Below, piece after piece: positions 7,151 to 16,204 of a DNA stretch of 21,974 nt (its first letter is position 1; each line of letters opens with the position of its first letter). Position numbers and translations under genes: made by a program. Origin of the DNA: RGIG6374 sp045600965 (GTDB lineage: Bacteria; Bacteroidota; Bacteroidia; Bacteroidales; UBA932); assembly GCA_045600965.1 (NCBI GenBank), contig JAZRYW010000052.1, positions 1 to 21,974 on the forward strand, in the 5' to 3' direction. Under the pieces are notes generated by a model. The model was not told where the DNA came from and made no database searches. It worked only from the letters and a program-made list of their open reading frames with translations.

Positions 7151-9205
7151 ATGGCAAGGATTTCGAGGAAAGACGCTGAGGCGAGAACGGCGTGGCTGCG
7201 TGCCGAGATAGAACGGCACAACCACAGCTATTATGTGGACAATGCGCCTACCATCACCGACTTCGAGTTCGACCTCCTTATGGCGGAACTCATTGCCCTG
7301 GAAGAAAGGTTCCCTGACCTTTCCACAGAGGACTCCCCCACCCGTCACGTGGGCAGCGACCTTGCCGCCGCGCCTGTCACCGTAAAGGGTGACGCCGCTC
7401 CGGGCAACGGCAATTTCCGTCGTGCAAGGCACAGATATCCTATGCTTTCCCTCGGCAACACATACAGCGTCGATGATATAAAATCCTTCCACGAGAGAAT
7501 AGTCAGGATGACGGACACGCCTTTCAGATACTCGGCCGAATTGAAGTTCGACGGTACCGCAATATGCCTTACCTACCGCAACGGCGAACTCTTCCAGGCT
7601 CTTACCCGCGGCGACGGTTCAGTTGGAGACGATGTCACCGAAAACGTGCTGACCATCAATGGCATCCCCAGGACGCTGCACGGAGATGACATACCTGAGG
7701 AATTCGAGATACGCGGAGAGATATATATGCCCTACAAGGCATTCGACGCGCTGAACGCCGAGCGGGAAAGTCAGGAGGAGGCGCTTTTCGCCAATCCACG
7801 CAACGCAGCCTCCGGAAGCCTCAAGCTCACGGACAGCGGCGAGGTGGCAAGCCGCAATCTGGAGTGCGTGCTCTACCATATGGTGGGTGACAGCCTTCCG
7901 TTCAGGACCCACACCGAGTCCCTCGCAGCGGCCGGCAGGTGGGGTTTGCCCACGTCGCCATATTCCCGTGTATGCTCTTCAGTGGATGAAGTGCTCGAAT
8001 ATATATCATACTGGGACATCCAGCGCAAGTTCCTTCCTTTCGCCACGGACGGCATCGTGATAAAGGTGGACGAACTTCCTCTGCGTGAATCGCTCGGATA
8101 TACGGCGAAGTTCCCCCGTTGGGCGACTGCCTTCAAGTTCAAGGCCGAGCAGGCGCTCACACGTCTGATTTCCATCGACTACCAGGTGGGCCGGACCGGA
8201 GCCGTGACCCCGGTGGCCAATCTCGACCCTGTACAGCTCTCCGGAAGCGTCATACGCAGGGCGTCACTTCACAACCTCGACCAGATGAACCTGCTCGACG
8301 TGCGCATAGGTGACAGGGTCTATATCGAAAAGGGTGGAGAAATCATTCCGAAGATAGTCGGCGTAGAGCTCTCAATGAGACCCGTCGGTGCCGACAGACC
8401 CGAATTCCCCAGCCTGTGTCCCGACTGCGGCGCCGCCCTGGTACGTGATGAAGGCGAGGCCCGGCATTACTGTCCCAACAGCGACAACTGCCCGACACAG
8501 ATCAAATCCGCCCTTGTTCATTTCACATCCAGGAAGGCAATGAACATACTTGCCGGTGAGGCCACAGTCGACCAGCTCTTCAACAGCGGAATGGTAAGGG
8601 ACTTTGCAGACCTTTACAGCCTTACAAAGCAACAGCTTATGACTCTTGACGGCTGGCAGGAACGTTCTGCCGAGAGGTTTCTGGAAAGCGTCGGGCGTTC
8701 TCTGTCAAGGGATTTCGATGCGGTGCTCTACGCTCTGGGAATACGCCACGTGGGAGAGACCACGGCCCGTATGCTTGCCGGACATTACCGCACGATGGAC
8801 GCCCTGAGAGCGGCTTCGTTCGAAGAACTTGTATGTGTAGGTGACATAGGCGGCATAATTGCGGCGTCCATCCGCGAATGGTTCGAGGACCCGTGCCATA
8901 TCGCCCTTCTCGGAAAGCTCAAGGATGCCGGCCTGAAATTCGAGATGCTCGAGTCGGATGAAAGGATTTCCGATGTGCTGGCAGGAGCGGCCATCGTTGT
9001 CACCGGCAGCTTCTCCATCCCCAGGGAGGAGATGAAAAGAAAGATCACCGCATACGGCGGCCGCAATGTAAGTTCGGTCAGCGGAAGCACCGACTATCTG
9101 CTGGCCGGAGAGAAATGCGGGCCGGAGAAGATCAGGAAAGCGGAGAAACTCGGCGTCAAGGTCATCAGTGAAAAGGATTTTTACAATATGACGGATGGGA
9201 AGTAG
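7151..9205 (+). CDS. ligA: NAD-dependent DNA ligase LigA
   Basis: Seals nicks in duplex DNA using NAD+, during replication and repair. The 684-residue length is normal for the family. The order is domain Ia with HNHSYYVDNAP at 23-33, then adenylation domain with Lys132 in KFDG, RGEIY near 188, TDGIVIKVDEL near 300 and FPRWATAFKFK near 321. The OB fold follows, then a four-Cys zinc finger (Cys 423, 426, 441, 447), helix-hairpin-helix (HhH) region 460-580, and BRCT domain 607-684. The first two HhH hairpins are unusual: the expected G-x-G is AGE at about 469 and WQE at about 503. The later hairpins (GIRHVGE, VGDIGG) look normal. It is the first gene of the operon, and its last codons overlap the next gene by 11 bp. 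Confidence 0.97.
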   Translation: MARISRKDAEARTAWLRAEIERHNHSYYVDNAPTITDFEFDLLMAELIALEERFPDLSTEDSPTRHVGSDLAAAPVTVKGDAAPGNGNFRRARHRYPMLSLGNTYSVDDIKSFHERIVRMTDTPFRYSAELKFDGTAICLTYRNGELFQALTRGDGSVGDDVTENVLTINGIPRTLHGDDIPEEFEIRGEIYMPYKAFDALNAERESQEEALFANPRNAASGSLKLTDSGEVASRNLECVLYHMVGDSLPFRTHTESLAAAGRWGLPTSPYSRVCSSVDEVLEYISYWDIQRKFLPFATDGIVIKVDELPLRESLGYTAKFPRWATAFKFKAEQALTRLISIDYQVGRTGAVTPVANLDPVQLSGSVIRRASLHNLDQMNLLDVRIGDRVYIEKGGEIIPKIVGVELSMRPVGADRPEFPSLCPDCGAALVRDEGEARHYCPNSDNCPTQIKSALVHFTSRKAMNILAGEATVDQLFNSGMVRDFADLYSLTKQQLMTLDGWQERSAERFLESVGRSLSRDFDAVLYALGIRHVGETTARMLAGHYRTMDALRAASFEELVCVGDIGGIIAASIREWFEDPCHIALLGKLKDAGLKFEMLESDERISDVLAGAAIVVTGSFSIPREEMKRKITAYGGRNVSSVSGSTDYLLAGEKCGPEKIRKAEKLGVKVISEKDFYNMTDGK

Positions 9206-10178
9206 GCAGGACAGATGGACACACTCGTTCTCCAAAACGGCCAAATTCCTTACGAAGGACATCTGGCAGGGGAACTTCTCCGAACTTGACAAGATCGGGA
9301 AGCGCACAATGCGCTATCTCCGTGTGATCGTGTCGGTTGTCCGCAACTTCGGCGGCAAGGCCATAAACCGTGAAGCTGTATTCCTCAGCTATCAGACCAT
9401 AATGGCTTTTGTCCCGTTCGTGGCTCTGGCCATATTTTTCACAAACGGACTCGGACTGAGCATCGTGTTCGCGGACACGATGTACAACTCCTTTCCCAAC
9501 CAGTCCCAGCTGATAGACACAGTGTTCTATGCGGCGAACAACATACTCGACACCACCAACTCAGGCCTTTTCGGTGTGATATCATTCCTCTGCTTCGTCT
9601 GGCTGGTGTTCTGGATGATGGTCTGTGTCGACCGCGCCTTCAACCGCATATTCGTGATAAAGAGAAGACGCTCATTCTGGAAGGAGCTTGTGGCCATACT
9701 CGCCACAACAATCATATCACCTCTCGTCATCCTGCTCTTCCTCTACACGGCAGTGCACTATGCCAGCTCGCTGGACTCGCTTTTCCCGGATTCTTCGGTC
9801 ATAGGGTACATATCATCCAATCTCTACTGGGTACTCTTCTATGCGGCTACCGTGGTGATATTTGTGATGATGTACAAACTTATACCGCACAACAAGGTCA
9901 GCCTCGAATCGAGTTTCAAGGCGGCCCTGGTAGCAGCTTTGTTCTTCGTTGTCCTCCAGTACCTCTACCTTGAAACCCAGCTTATGGTGACAAGGATGAA
10001 CAGCGTCTACGGCGCGTTCGCATTCTTCCCTCTCCTTCTTATATGGATGAGTTTCAACTGGCGGATCATACTCATAGGAGCCGACCTGTCATATTCCTTC
10101 CAGGAGGTGGACAGGGAGATAGAAAACGAGATAGACAGGGAGATGGACCTCGAGAAACAAAACAACATTGACAATTGA
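9195..10178 (+). CDS. YihY/UPF0761-family inner-membrane protein
   Basis: A 327-residue integral membrane protein of the YihY family, once linked to ribonuclease BN. That activity is no longer accepted for the family and its role is unresolved. Six hydrophobic segments are visible at about 66-90, 124-145, 164-190, 203-228, 240-260 and 272-297. Family-typical features are YKLIPH at 227-232 and the last segment, SVYGAFAFFPLLLIWMSFNW then ILIGADL. The C-terminal tail (303-327) is acidic, with a repeated REIxxEIDRE-like pattern. The ATG at 9195 overlaps ligA by 11 bp, and the stop sits 2 bp before the rel ATG, so co-expression with rel is likely. Confidence 0.88.
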   Translation: MGSRQDRWTHSFSKTAKFLTKDIWQGNFSELDKIGKRTMRYLRVIVSVVRNFGGKAINREAVFLSYQTIMAFVPFVALAIFFTNGLGLSIVFADTMYNSFPNQSQLIDTVFYAANNILDTTNSGLFGVISFLCFVWLVFWMMVCVDRAFNRIFVIKRRRSFWKELVAILATTIISPLVILLFLYTAVHYASSLDSLFPDSSVIGYISSNLYWVLFYAATVVIFVMMYKLIPHNKVSLESSFKAALVAALFFVVLQYLYLETQLMVTRMNSVYGAFAFFPLLLIWMSFNWRIILIGADLSYSFQEVDREIENEIDREMDLEKQNNIDN

Positions 10179-10180
10179 TT

Positions 10181-12412
10181 ATGGAATTCAGCGGACAGGA
10201 CAATATAATGATTGACGCTCAGTTCGAGGAACTGAGGACGGCGAGTCTGAAACGATGCCCCAACAAGTGGGAGTATGAGCAGGTTCTCAAGGCTTTCGAT
10301 TTCGCGCGCAAGGCGCACGAAGGTGTGCGCAGGCGCTCGGGCGTGCCGTATATCCTTCATCCCATCGCTGTAGCCAAGATTGTTGTCAATGAAATAGGCC
10401 TTGGCTACAAGTCGATATGCAGCGCCCTGCTCCACGACGTGGTGGAAGACACCGACTACACTGTTGAAGACATACGCAGGCTGTTCGGTGACAAGATAGC
10501 GTCCCTGGTCGACGGCCTGACAAAGATGAAATATGCCCTTGACAATGACGGGAAGAATCTCAGGGAAAACACTGAAAGCCTTCAGGCGGAGAATTTCAAG
10601 AGAATCCTCCTTACACTTAACGACGACATAAGGGTGATGCTCATCAAGCTGGCCGACAGGCTCCACAACCTCAGGACAATTGAGTATATGCCCGAGGCCA
10701 AGCGCGACAAGATACTCGCCGAGACAAGTTACATCTTCATCCCCCTGGCCCATCGTATGGGTATGTACAACATCAAGACCGAGATGGAGAACATCTGGCT
10801 TCAGTACAAGGAGCCAAAGGCCAACAGGGAGATCAGACAGCGGCTTCAGGATATCAGCGAGGCCCGTCAGCCCATAATGGAGAACTTCGTGAATCCCATT
10901 GACAGGATGATGCGCGACACCCGCCTGAAGTACACCATCCAGACAAGGATGAAGACCCCCTACTCCATCTGGCGTAAAATGAACGTGAAGAAGGTCCCCT
11001 TCGAGGAGATCTATGACATATATGCGGTCCGCATCATCTTCGAGCCCGAGGATGGCGCCAACGAACATGAGCAGTGCTACCGCATCTACCGTATGCTCCA
11101 GTCCGTATATCCCAAGAGGGAGAAGCTTGACCGCCACCGTGATTTCCTCGCCACGCCCAAGGCCAACGGCTACGAAGCCCTCCACTGCACTATGATGGTA
11201 CCCGGCGGATACTGGGTGGAGGTCCAGATACGCACCAAGCGTATGAACGATGTCGCCGAGCGCGGAGTTGCGGCCCACTGGTCATACAAGAACGGATCAC
11301 AGCAGTCCACCGACCGTGAGGACCAGAGCATCGACCTCTGGCTGGCAAAGATACAGAAGGTGCTTCAGAACCAGGATGCCAGTGCCCTCGATCTTCTGGA
11401 TGACATACACGAGGAGCTTACCACGGGTGAGATATACGTATTTACGCCCAAGGGCGAATCGAAATCCCTTCCGAAAGGCTACACGGCACTTGATTTCGCA
11501 TATCAGATACACTCCAAGATAGGCAACAGGGCTATTGCAGCCCGCATCAACCAGAAACTGATGCCCCTTTCAACCGTTCTCCAGAGCGGTGACCAGGTGC
11601 TTATCATAACAACAGAGACACAGAAGCCAGAAAGGGACTGGCTCAAGTTCGTGAAGTCCTCCAAGGCGCGTGAGAAGATATCGGATTTCCTCAAGGAGGA
11701 GGGAAAAGGCAATATCGCCGAAGGCAACAGGATACTCGACAGCCGTCTGGCCGAACTCGGTGTCCGTCCCAACAGCCGCGTGCTGAAGAAACTGATGAAC
11801 GCCTATTCTGTCTCCGGCGGAAAGGATGACCTTTATATGAAAGTTGCGATGGGCGTCATCGACCTCTCCGACCTTGACAATGTCATCCACTACAACAGCC
11901 GTCAGAAAGCAGTGTCGCTTTGGGGCGTGACCGTAGACGAGGAAAACGGAGTTGAGGATGCCGGCGAAGTCGTCGAAGGTGTGGAAGCCACATCCTTCAT
12001 CATATCCGACTGCTGTCAGCCTATGCCCGGTGACGCCATCACCGGATTCCTCTATGAGAACGGATCCGTGGTCCTTCACAAGAAGAGCTGTCAAGTCGCC
12101 GAATCCCTTGCATCCAAGAAAGGGAACACCATAGTCAAGGTGAGCTGGAAGAAGCACAAGGTCGTATCCTTTCTGGCACGAATATCGATACGCGGCATAG
12201 ACAGGATAGGCATAGTCAACGAGATCACCCGGGAGGTGTCATACGATTTCAACCTCAATATGAGGCAGATGTTCTTCCAGACGCACGACGCCATTTTTGA
12301 CGGATACATTGACCTGTATGTCCACGATACATCCCATCTCGACTCCATTGTCAAGCGGATCCTGCTCATCAAGGGTGTTGAGATGGCTCAAAGAACCGAA
12401 GTGACTGACTGA
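10181..12412 (+). CDS. rel: Bifunctional (p)ppGpp synthetase/hydrolase (Rel/SpoT family)
   Basis: Makes and degrades the alarmone (p)ppGpp from ATP and GTP/GDP during the stringent response. The order over 743 residues is an HD hydrolase domain with His46, HD at 85-86, ED at 89-90 and LADRLHN at 157-163. The synthetase domain has MKTPYSIWRKM at 257-267, PKANGYEALH at 326-335 and EVQIRT at 347-352. A TGS domain covers ~411-478, a Cys-containing region has ISDCCQPMPGD near 608, and an ACT domain covers ~665-741. Both catalytic centres look intact. The segment RHRD at 318-321 corresponds to the RxKD-type charge signature of bifunctional Rel enzymes, with Arg for Lys, rather than the ExDD of synthetase-only RelA. 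The ATG at 10181 is preferred over the in-frame TTG at 10175, which overlaps the previous stop. Confidence 0.95.
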   Translation: MEFSGQDNIMIDAQFEELRTASLKRCPNKWEYEQVLKAFDFARKAHEGVRRRSGVPYILHPIAVAKIVVNEIGLGYKSICSALLHDVVEDTDYTVEDIRRLFGDKIASLVDGLTKMKYALDNDGKNLRENTESLQAENFKRILLTLNDDIRVMLIKLADRLHNLRTIEYMPEAKRDKILAETSYIFIPLAHRMGMYNIKTEMENIWLQYKEPKANREIRQRLQDISEARQPIMENFVNPIDRMMRDTRLKYTIQTRMKTPYSIWRKMNVKKVPFEEIYDIYAVRIIFEPEDGANEHEQCYRIYRMLQSVYPKREKLDRHRDFLATPKANGYEALHCTMMVPGGYWVEVQIRTKRMNDVAERGVAAHWSYKNGSQQSTDREDQSIDLWLAKIQKVLQNQDASALDLLDDIHEELTTGEIYVFTPKGESKSLPKGYTALDFAYQIHSKIGNRAIAARINQKLMPLSTVLQSGDQVLIITTETQKPERDWLKFVKSSKAREKISDFLKEEGKGNIAEGNRILDSRLAELGVRPNSRVLKKLMNAYSVSGGKDDLYMKVAMGVIDLSDLDNVIHYNSRQKAVSLWGVTVDEENGVEDAGEVVEGVEATSFIISDCCQPMPGDAITGFLYENGSVVLHKKSCQVAESLASKKGNTIVKVSWKKHKVVSFLARISIRGIDRIGIVNEITREVSYDFNLNMRQMFFQTHDAIFDGYIDLYVHDTSHLDSIVKRILLIKGVEMAQRTEVTD

Positions 12413-14223
12413 TGAAGAATACAGCATATACCCTGCTGGCGCTGTTCGCCTTCCTGCTCATACTGGTTGACGCGAATTCCTGCGCCAACACCACCGCCGC
12501 TCCCACGGGAGGAGACAAGGATACCCTGCCGCCGGTACTGCTTGGCACCGTACCCTTGCAGAACGCGTTGAACTTCCCCCTTACCGGAGGCACTGTGGAA
12601 TTGAAGTTCAACGAATACACTCAGGTCAAGACTCCGGCCGAAGTATATGTCGCTCCCCCTCAGAGGCGCAAGGCCGGTGTCAAGATGAAAGGCAAGAGCG
12701 TTGTCGTGACATTCAATGATACTCTCAAGGCCGATAGAACCTATACCGTGGATTTCGGCAATGCCCTGGCGGACAACAATGAAGGCAATCCTTTCAAGCG
12801 CTACGTTTTCACGTTTTCCACCGGGGACTACATCGATTCGATGTATATCACCGGCACTGTGATGGACGCCGAGAAACTGCTCCCTGCAAAGGGTATGCTG
12901 GTAGCGGTCTATGATTCGCTTCAGGTGGAGGATGGACAGCGCGCCGTACCGTTCGACTCCCTTGTTCTGTTGAAGCCGCCCTACTCCGCCACCAGGACTG
13001 ACGACTGGGGTTTCTTCACCCTTCGCAACATCCCTCCGAAGAAATTCAGGATATATGCCATCGAAGATCTGAACAGCAACAACATCTTTGATCCTGAGAC
13101 AGAAAGGATAGCCTTCAACAGTTCATTCTTCGTTCCGGAGAATGTGATGCGCGACTCGATTCCCGAGCTTCTGTTCTATGATATGAAGGATACGCTGGGA
13201 TGCAACAGCCGTATTCCGATGTTCAATCTGCTTATGTACAAGGAAGAGACATCCCGTCAGCGCATAACCAACACCGGCAGGATTTCGAACAGGGAATGTT
13301 TCATCAAGTTTATGTCCCCGAATCCGGATATCGACACGCTCTATTTCAGCGGCATCCGTGACAAACATCTTATCAGGAGCTTCAATTCCAAGGGTGACAG
13401 CCTCTCCTTGTGGATTACCGACAAGGGATTCCTTCCGGACACTCTCTTCGCCCATATAAGGTATATGATGACTGACTCCACCGGAAATCTCTCCCTTGCC
13501 ACTGAGGATTTCAAGATGGCCGTGGACAAGAGTCTGCAGAAGAAGGACGCCACGGGCAGAATCGTGAAGGACACTACAGTGCAGATGACCGTTACGGCGC
13601 AGGGCGAGACCGTCGAGCAGAACGGCTACCTGTTCGAGTTCGGCCAACCTCTTGAAAAGGACGATTTCAACGGCATCCTTCATTTCAAGATATCTCCCAG
13701 AGGCGACACAACCTTCATCTCCCACAAGGTCACAAAGGATACGATCAATCCCAAACGGTACACCCTGATTCCCGAAGACACTTTCGAGAAGGGCTGGTCA
13801 TATCACATAACCGTACCCAAGGGCACCTTCATTGACATCAACGGCCTGCCTAATGACAGCACCGCCGTCAAGGTCGAGCTCCCTTCCGACGAGGATCTGT
13901 CCTTGATGCAGCTCATTCTGACAGGAGTGAAGACAAGGTATATCGTAGACCTTGTCAATGAGAAGAGGGACAAGGTGTACCGTTCATACGTGATTGATTC
14001 CGACTGCACGCTCGATTTTCCCTACCTCAGGGAAGACAAGTATTCGGTCCGCATCACCGAGGACCGCAACCGCAACGGAAAGATAGATACAGGTAATCTG
14101 CTGGAGAACAAGCAGCCCGAGAAAGTGCTTATGGCCGATTTCGGCGACAGGAACTATGTGATGGAAGTGAAGAGCCGCACGGACTATGAACAGGAATTCA
14201 ATCTGGAGGACATGTTCAAATGA
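12412..14223 (+). CDS. Ig-like domain lipoprotein
   Basis: A 603-residue surface or periplasmic lipoprotein. The signal is MKNTAYTLL then a hydrophobic core ending at Cys24 (DANSC). The mature start, CANTTAAPTGGDKDTLPP, is the hallmark opening of a widespread Bacteroidota family. It is followed at about 40-140 by an SbsA-type bacterial Ig-like domain with the typical KFNEYTQV, KGKSVVVTF, DRTYTVDFGNAL and FTFSTG strands. Repeated carboxypeptidase-regulatory-like or prealbumin-like beta modules probably follow (FTLRNIPPKKFRIYAIEDLNSN near 200; a similar FPYLREDKYSVRITEDRNRNG near 540). The start overlaps the rel stop by one base (TGATG). The role is unknown, but linkage to an outer-membrane barrel gene suggests an envelope function. 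Confidence 0.85.
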   Translation: MKNTAYTLLALFAFLLILVDANSCANTTAAPTGGDKDTLPPVLLGTVPLQNALNFPLTGGTVELKFNEYTQVKTPAEVYVAPPQRRKAGVKMKGKSVVVTFNDTLKADRTYTVDFGNALADNNEGNPFKRYVFTFSTGDYIDSMYITGTVMDAEKLLPAKGMLVAVYDSLQVEDGQRAVPFDSLVLLKPPYSATRTDDWGFFTLRNIPPKKFRIYAIEDLNSNNIFDPETERIAFNSSFFVPENVMRDSIPELLFYDMKDTLGCNSRIPMFNLLMYKEETSRQRITNTGRISNRECFIKFMSPNPDIDTLYFSGIRDKHLIRSFNSKGDSLSLWITDKGFLPDTLFAHIRYMMTDSTGNLSLATEDFKMAVDKSLQKKDATGRIVKDTTVQMTVTAQGETVEQNGYLFEFGQPLEKDDFNGILHFKISPRGDTTFISHKVTKDTINPKRYTLIPEDTFEKGWSYHITVPKGTFIDINGLPNDSTAVKVELPSDEDLSLMQLILTGVKTRYIVDLVNEKRDKVYRSYVIDSDCTLDFPYLREDKYSVRITEDRNRNGKIDTGNLLENKQPEKVLMADFGDRNYVMEVKSRTDYEQEFNLEDMFK

Positions 14224-14894
14224 AACGCCTGCTGACCATACTTGCCCTTCTTTTCGTCATAACGCCCTTTGCGCTGGCACAGGACGATATGAAGGATGTC
14301 TTCCCCGGGGATTCGGTGAAGATTCATCAGAAAGTGTACAAGTCAAGGCATATGCTCGGAGTAAAATACGGCTATCACATCTCCGGTGCCTCGTTCACGC
14401 CTGACATCAAGCCTTCGAGCATAATGTCCCCCGTGAATTTGTCAGTGCTCTACACCTACTATCACGATCTCTGGGATATGTTCCCCATCTTCGGTATCCA
14501 GACAGGCGTCAAGTATTCGACTGAAGGCTTCGAATCCGAATGGGGTTATGCCGAGAAGTACGATGTGCTGGAGCTGCCGCTCATCTCCCAATTCAACTAT
14601 CTCATCGGCGGGCATTTCCGCATAATGGCCAATGCCGGCACCTTCTATTCCTACAGACTGAGGACCTATGATCCCGAAGGCTGGGACAGGAATGACATAC
14701 GCCACGACTACGGATTCATTTTCGGCGGCGGAATCGGTCTTGCATTCGGGCCTTTCGAGCTTCAGATAGAAGGCAACTACAAACGTTCGGTATGCAGCCT
14801 TTACCAGCCATTGAAGCTCAGTGACGAATATTGGATATACGGCTACGAGCAGCAGATTATGCTGTCCGCCGCCCTTTTCATAAATCTATGGTAG
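14220..14894 (+). CDS. Outer-membrane beta-barrel protein
   Basis: A 224-residue barrel-type protein. The Sec signal is MKRLLTILALLFVITPFALA with cleavage after residue 20. The mature region alternates hydrophobic and polar residues with many Tyr, Phe and Gly (for example LGVKYGYHISGASF, FGIQTGVKYSTEGFE, YGFIFGGGIGLAFG) and ends in ALFINLW, an aromatic-terminated last strand. The length suits an 8- to 10-strand barrel of the porin-family or PorT-like type. The ATG overlaps the previous stop (ATGA), and its own last 7 bp overlap the ispG start. The specific ligand is unknown. Confidence 0.8.
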   Translation: MKRLLTILALLFVITPFALAQDDMKDVFPGDSVKIHQKVYKSRHMLGVKYGYHISGASFTPDIKPSSIMSPVNLSVLYTYYHDLWDMFPIFGIQTGVKYSTEGFESEWGYAEKYDVLELPLISQFNYLIGGHFRIMANAGTFYSYRLRTYDPEGWDRNDIRHDYGFIFGGGIGLAFGPFELQIEGNYKRSVCSLYQPLKLSDEYWIYGYEQQIMLSAALFINLW

Positions 14895-16204
14895 TGAAAA
14901 GAATTGTCTGCAAGGTTGCAAACGTGCTCATAGGCGGTGGCAATCCGGTTGTCATACAGACTATGTGCAACACATCCACCAATGATGTCGAGGCTTCAGT
15001 GGCACAGTGCAGGGAGTGCATAGCGGCAGGAGCGCAGATGATAAGGCTCACGACACAGGGCCTGCGTGAAGTCGAGTCATTGGGCAGGATCAAGGCCATC
15101 CTCCGCAGCGAAGGATATGATACGCCTCTGATAGCTGATATCCATTTCAACGCGGAAGTGGCAGTCGCAGCTGCCGCTGTCGCCGAAAAGGTACGCATCA
15201 ATCCCGGCAATTTCGCACGCAGACACGAGGATGCGGTCGAGGCGTTCGGAAGGTTCATAAAGGTCTGCAAACTGCACGGCACCGCCGTCCGCATAGGAAT
15301 CAACCACGGTTCTCTCGGTGAAAGGATCACCGGCCTCTACGGAGACACTCCCCGGGGTATGGTACGCGCGGCTATGGAATGGCTGGGGCTCTGCATCTCC
15401 AATGATTTCTATAATGTCACCGTATCCTTGAAGTCAAGCAACGTAAGGGTTATGGTGGATGCATACCGTCTCCTCCAGAAGGAAATGGAAGCTGACGGGA
15501 CGGTCTTCCCGGTTCATCTCGGTGTGACGGAAGCCGGCAATGGAGATACGGCCAGGATCAAATCGGCCGTCGGTATAGGCGCTCTGCTTCTTGAAGGCAT
15601 AGGCGATACGATACGCGTCTCCCTGACTGAAAATCCGGCAAAGGAAATCTCAGCCGCAAGAAGCATACTCAAAGCCTGTGAAGACATCAGGGCCGGGGCA
15701 TTGAAGGAAGGCCTGGTAGAGGCTTCGAACCGTGAGGAATTTATTGCGGCAGCCTCCATCCTTTACGGTCCCTCTCTTCTTGACCGCAGGACAGATGACT
15801 TTGAGTTGCAGGCGACTGTCGCCGGAAAGTCACTTTCAGAGGAGGATATTGTATCTTTCAAGGACGATCTTCTCCAGGCCTGCAGACGCAGGTTTACAAA
15901 ACCAGAGTACATATCCTGCCCAGGCTGCGGCCGTACGCTTTATGACCTGGAGTCGACCGTTGCAAGGATAAAGGAAGCCACATCATCCTTCGGCGGCATC
16001 ACGATAGCCATTATGGGCTGTATAGTCAACGGCCCGGGAGAGATGGCCGATGCAGACTACGGCTACGTGGGAGAAGGCGGAAAGAAGGTCGCCTTATACA
16101 GAGGCAGACAGCTTGTGGAACGCTCCATTCCTCAGGAGCAGGCTATCACCAAACTGCTTGCGCTTATCGAATCTGACCGTTCGGAACGGAATCAGAAGGA
16201 TTGA
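14888..16204 (+). CDS. ispG: 4-hydroxy-3-methylbut-2-enyl diphosphate synthase IspG (GcpE)
   Basis: Converts 2-C-methyl-D-erythritol 2,4-cyclodiphosphate to HMBPP in the non-mevalonate isoprenoid pathway. The 438-residue protein has the TIM-barrel signature (IGGGNPVVIQTM at 15-26, ADIHFN at 83-88, KVRINPGNF at 101-109, GVTEAG at 212-217). A [4Fe-4S] domain follows with Cys344 and Cys347 (CPGCGRTLYD), Cys378 (IMGCIVNGPGE) and Glu385. The ending, EMADADYGYVGEGG, is of the Bacteroidota type. Most Bacteroidales IspG proteins carry a large extra A* domain and exceed 600 residues. Here only about 70 residues (268-338) sit between the barrel and the cluster domain. The ATG at 14888 overlaps the barrel gene by 7 bp; an in-frame ATG at 14831 would lie deep inside that gene. 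The 3' end overlaps the convergent antiporter gene by 13 bp. Confidence 0.95.
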   Translation: MVVKRIVCKVANVLIGGGNPVVIQTMCNTSTNDVEASVAQCRECIAAGAQMIRLTTQGLREVESLGRIKAILRSEGYDTPLIADIHFNAEVAVAAAAVAEKVRINPGNFARRHEDAVEAFGRFIKVCKLHGTAVRIGINHGSLGERITGLYGDTPRGMVRAAMEWLGLCISNDFYNVTVSLKSSNVRVMVDAYRLLQKEMEADGTVFPVHLGVTEAGNGDTARIKSAVGIGALLLEGIGDTIRVSLTENPAKEISAARSILKACEDIRAGALKEGLVEASNREEFIAAASILYGPSLLDRRTDDFELQATVAGKSLSEEDIVSFKDDLLQACRRRFTKPEYISCPGCGRTLYDLESTVARIKEATSSFGGITIAIMGCIVNGPGEMADADYGYVGEGGKKVALYRGRQLVERSIPQEQAITKLLALIESDRSERNQKD

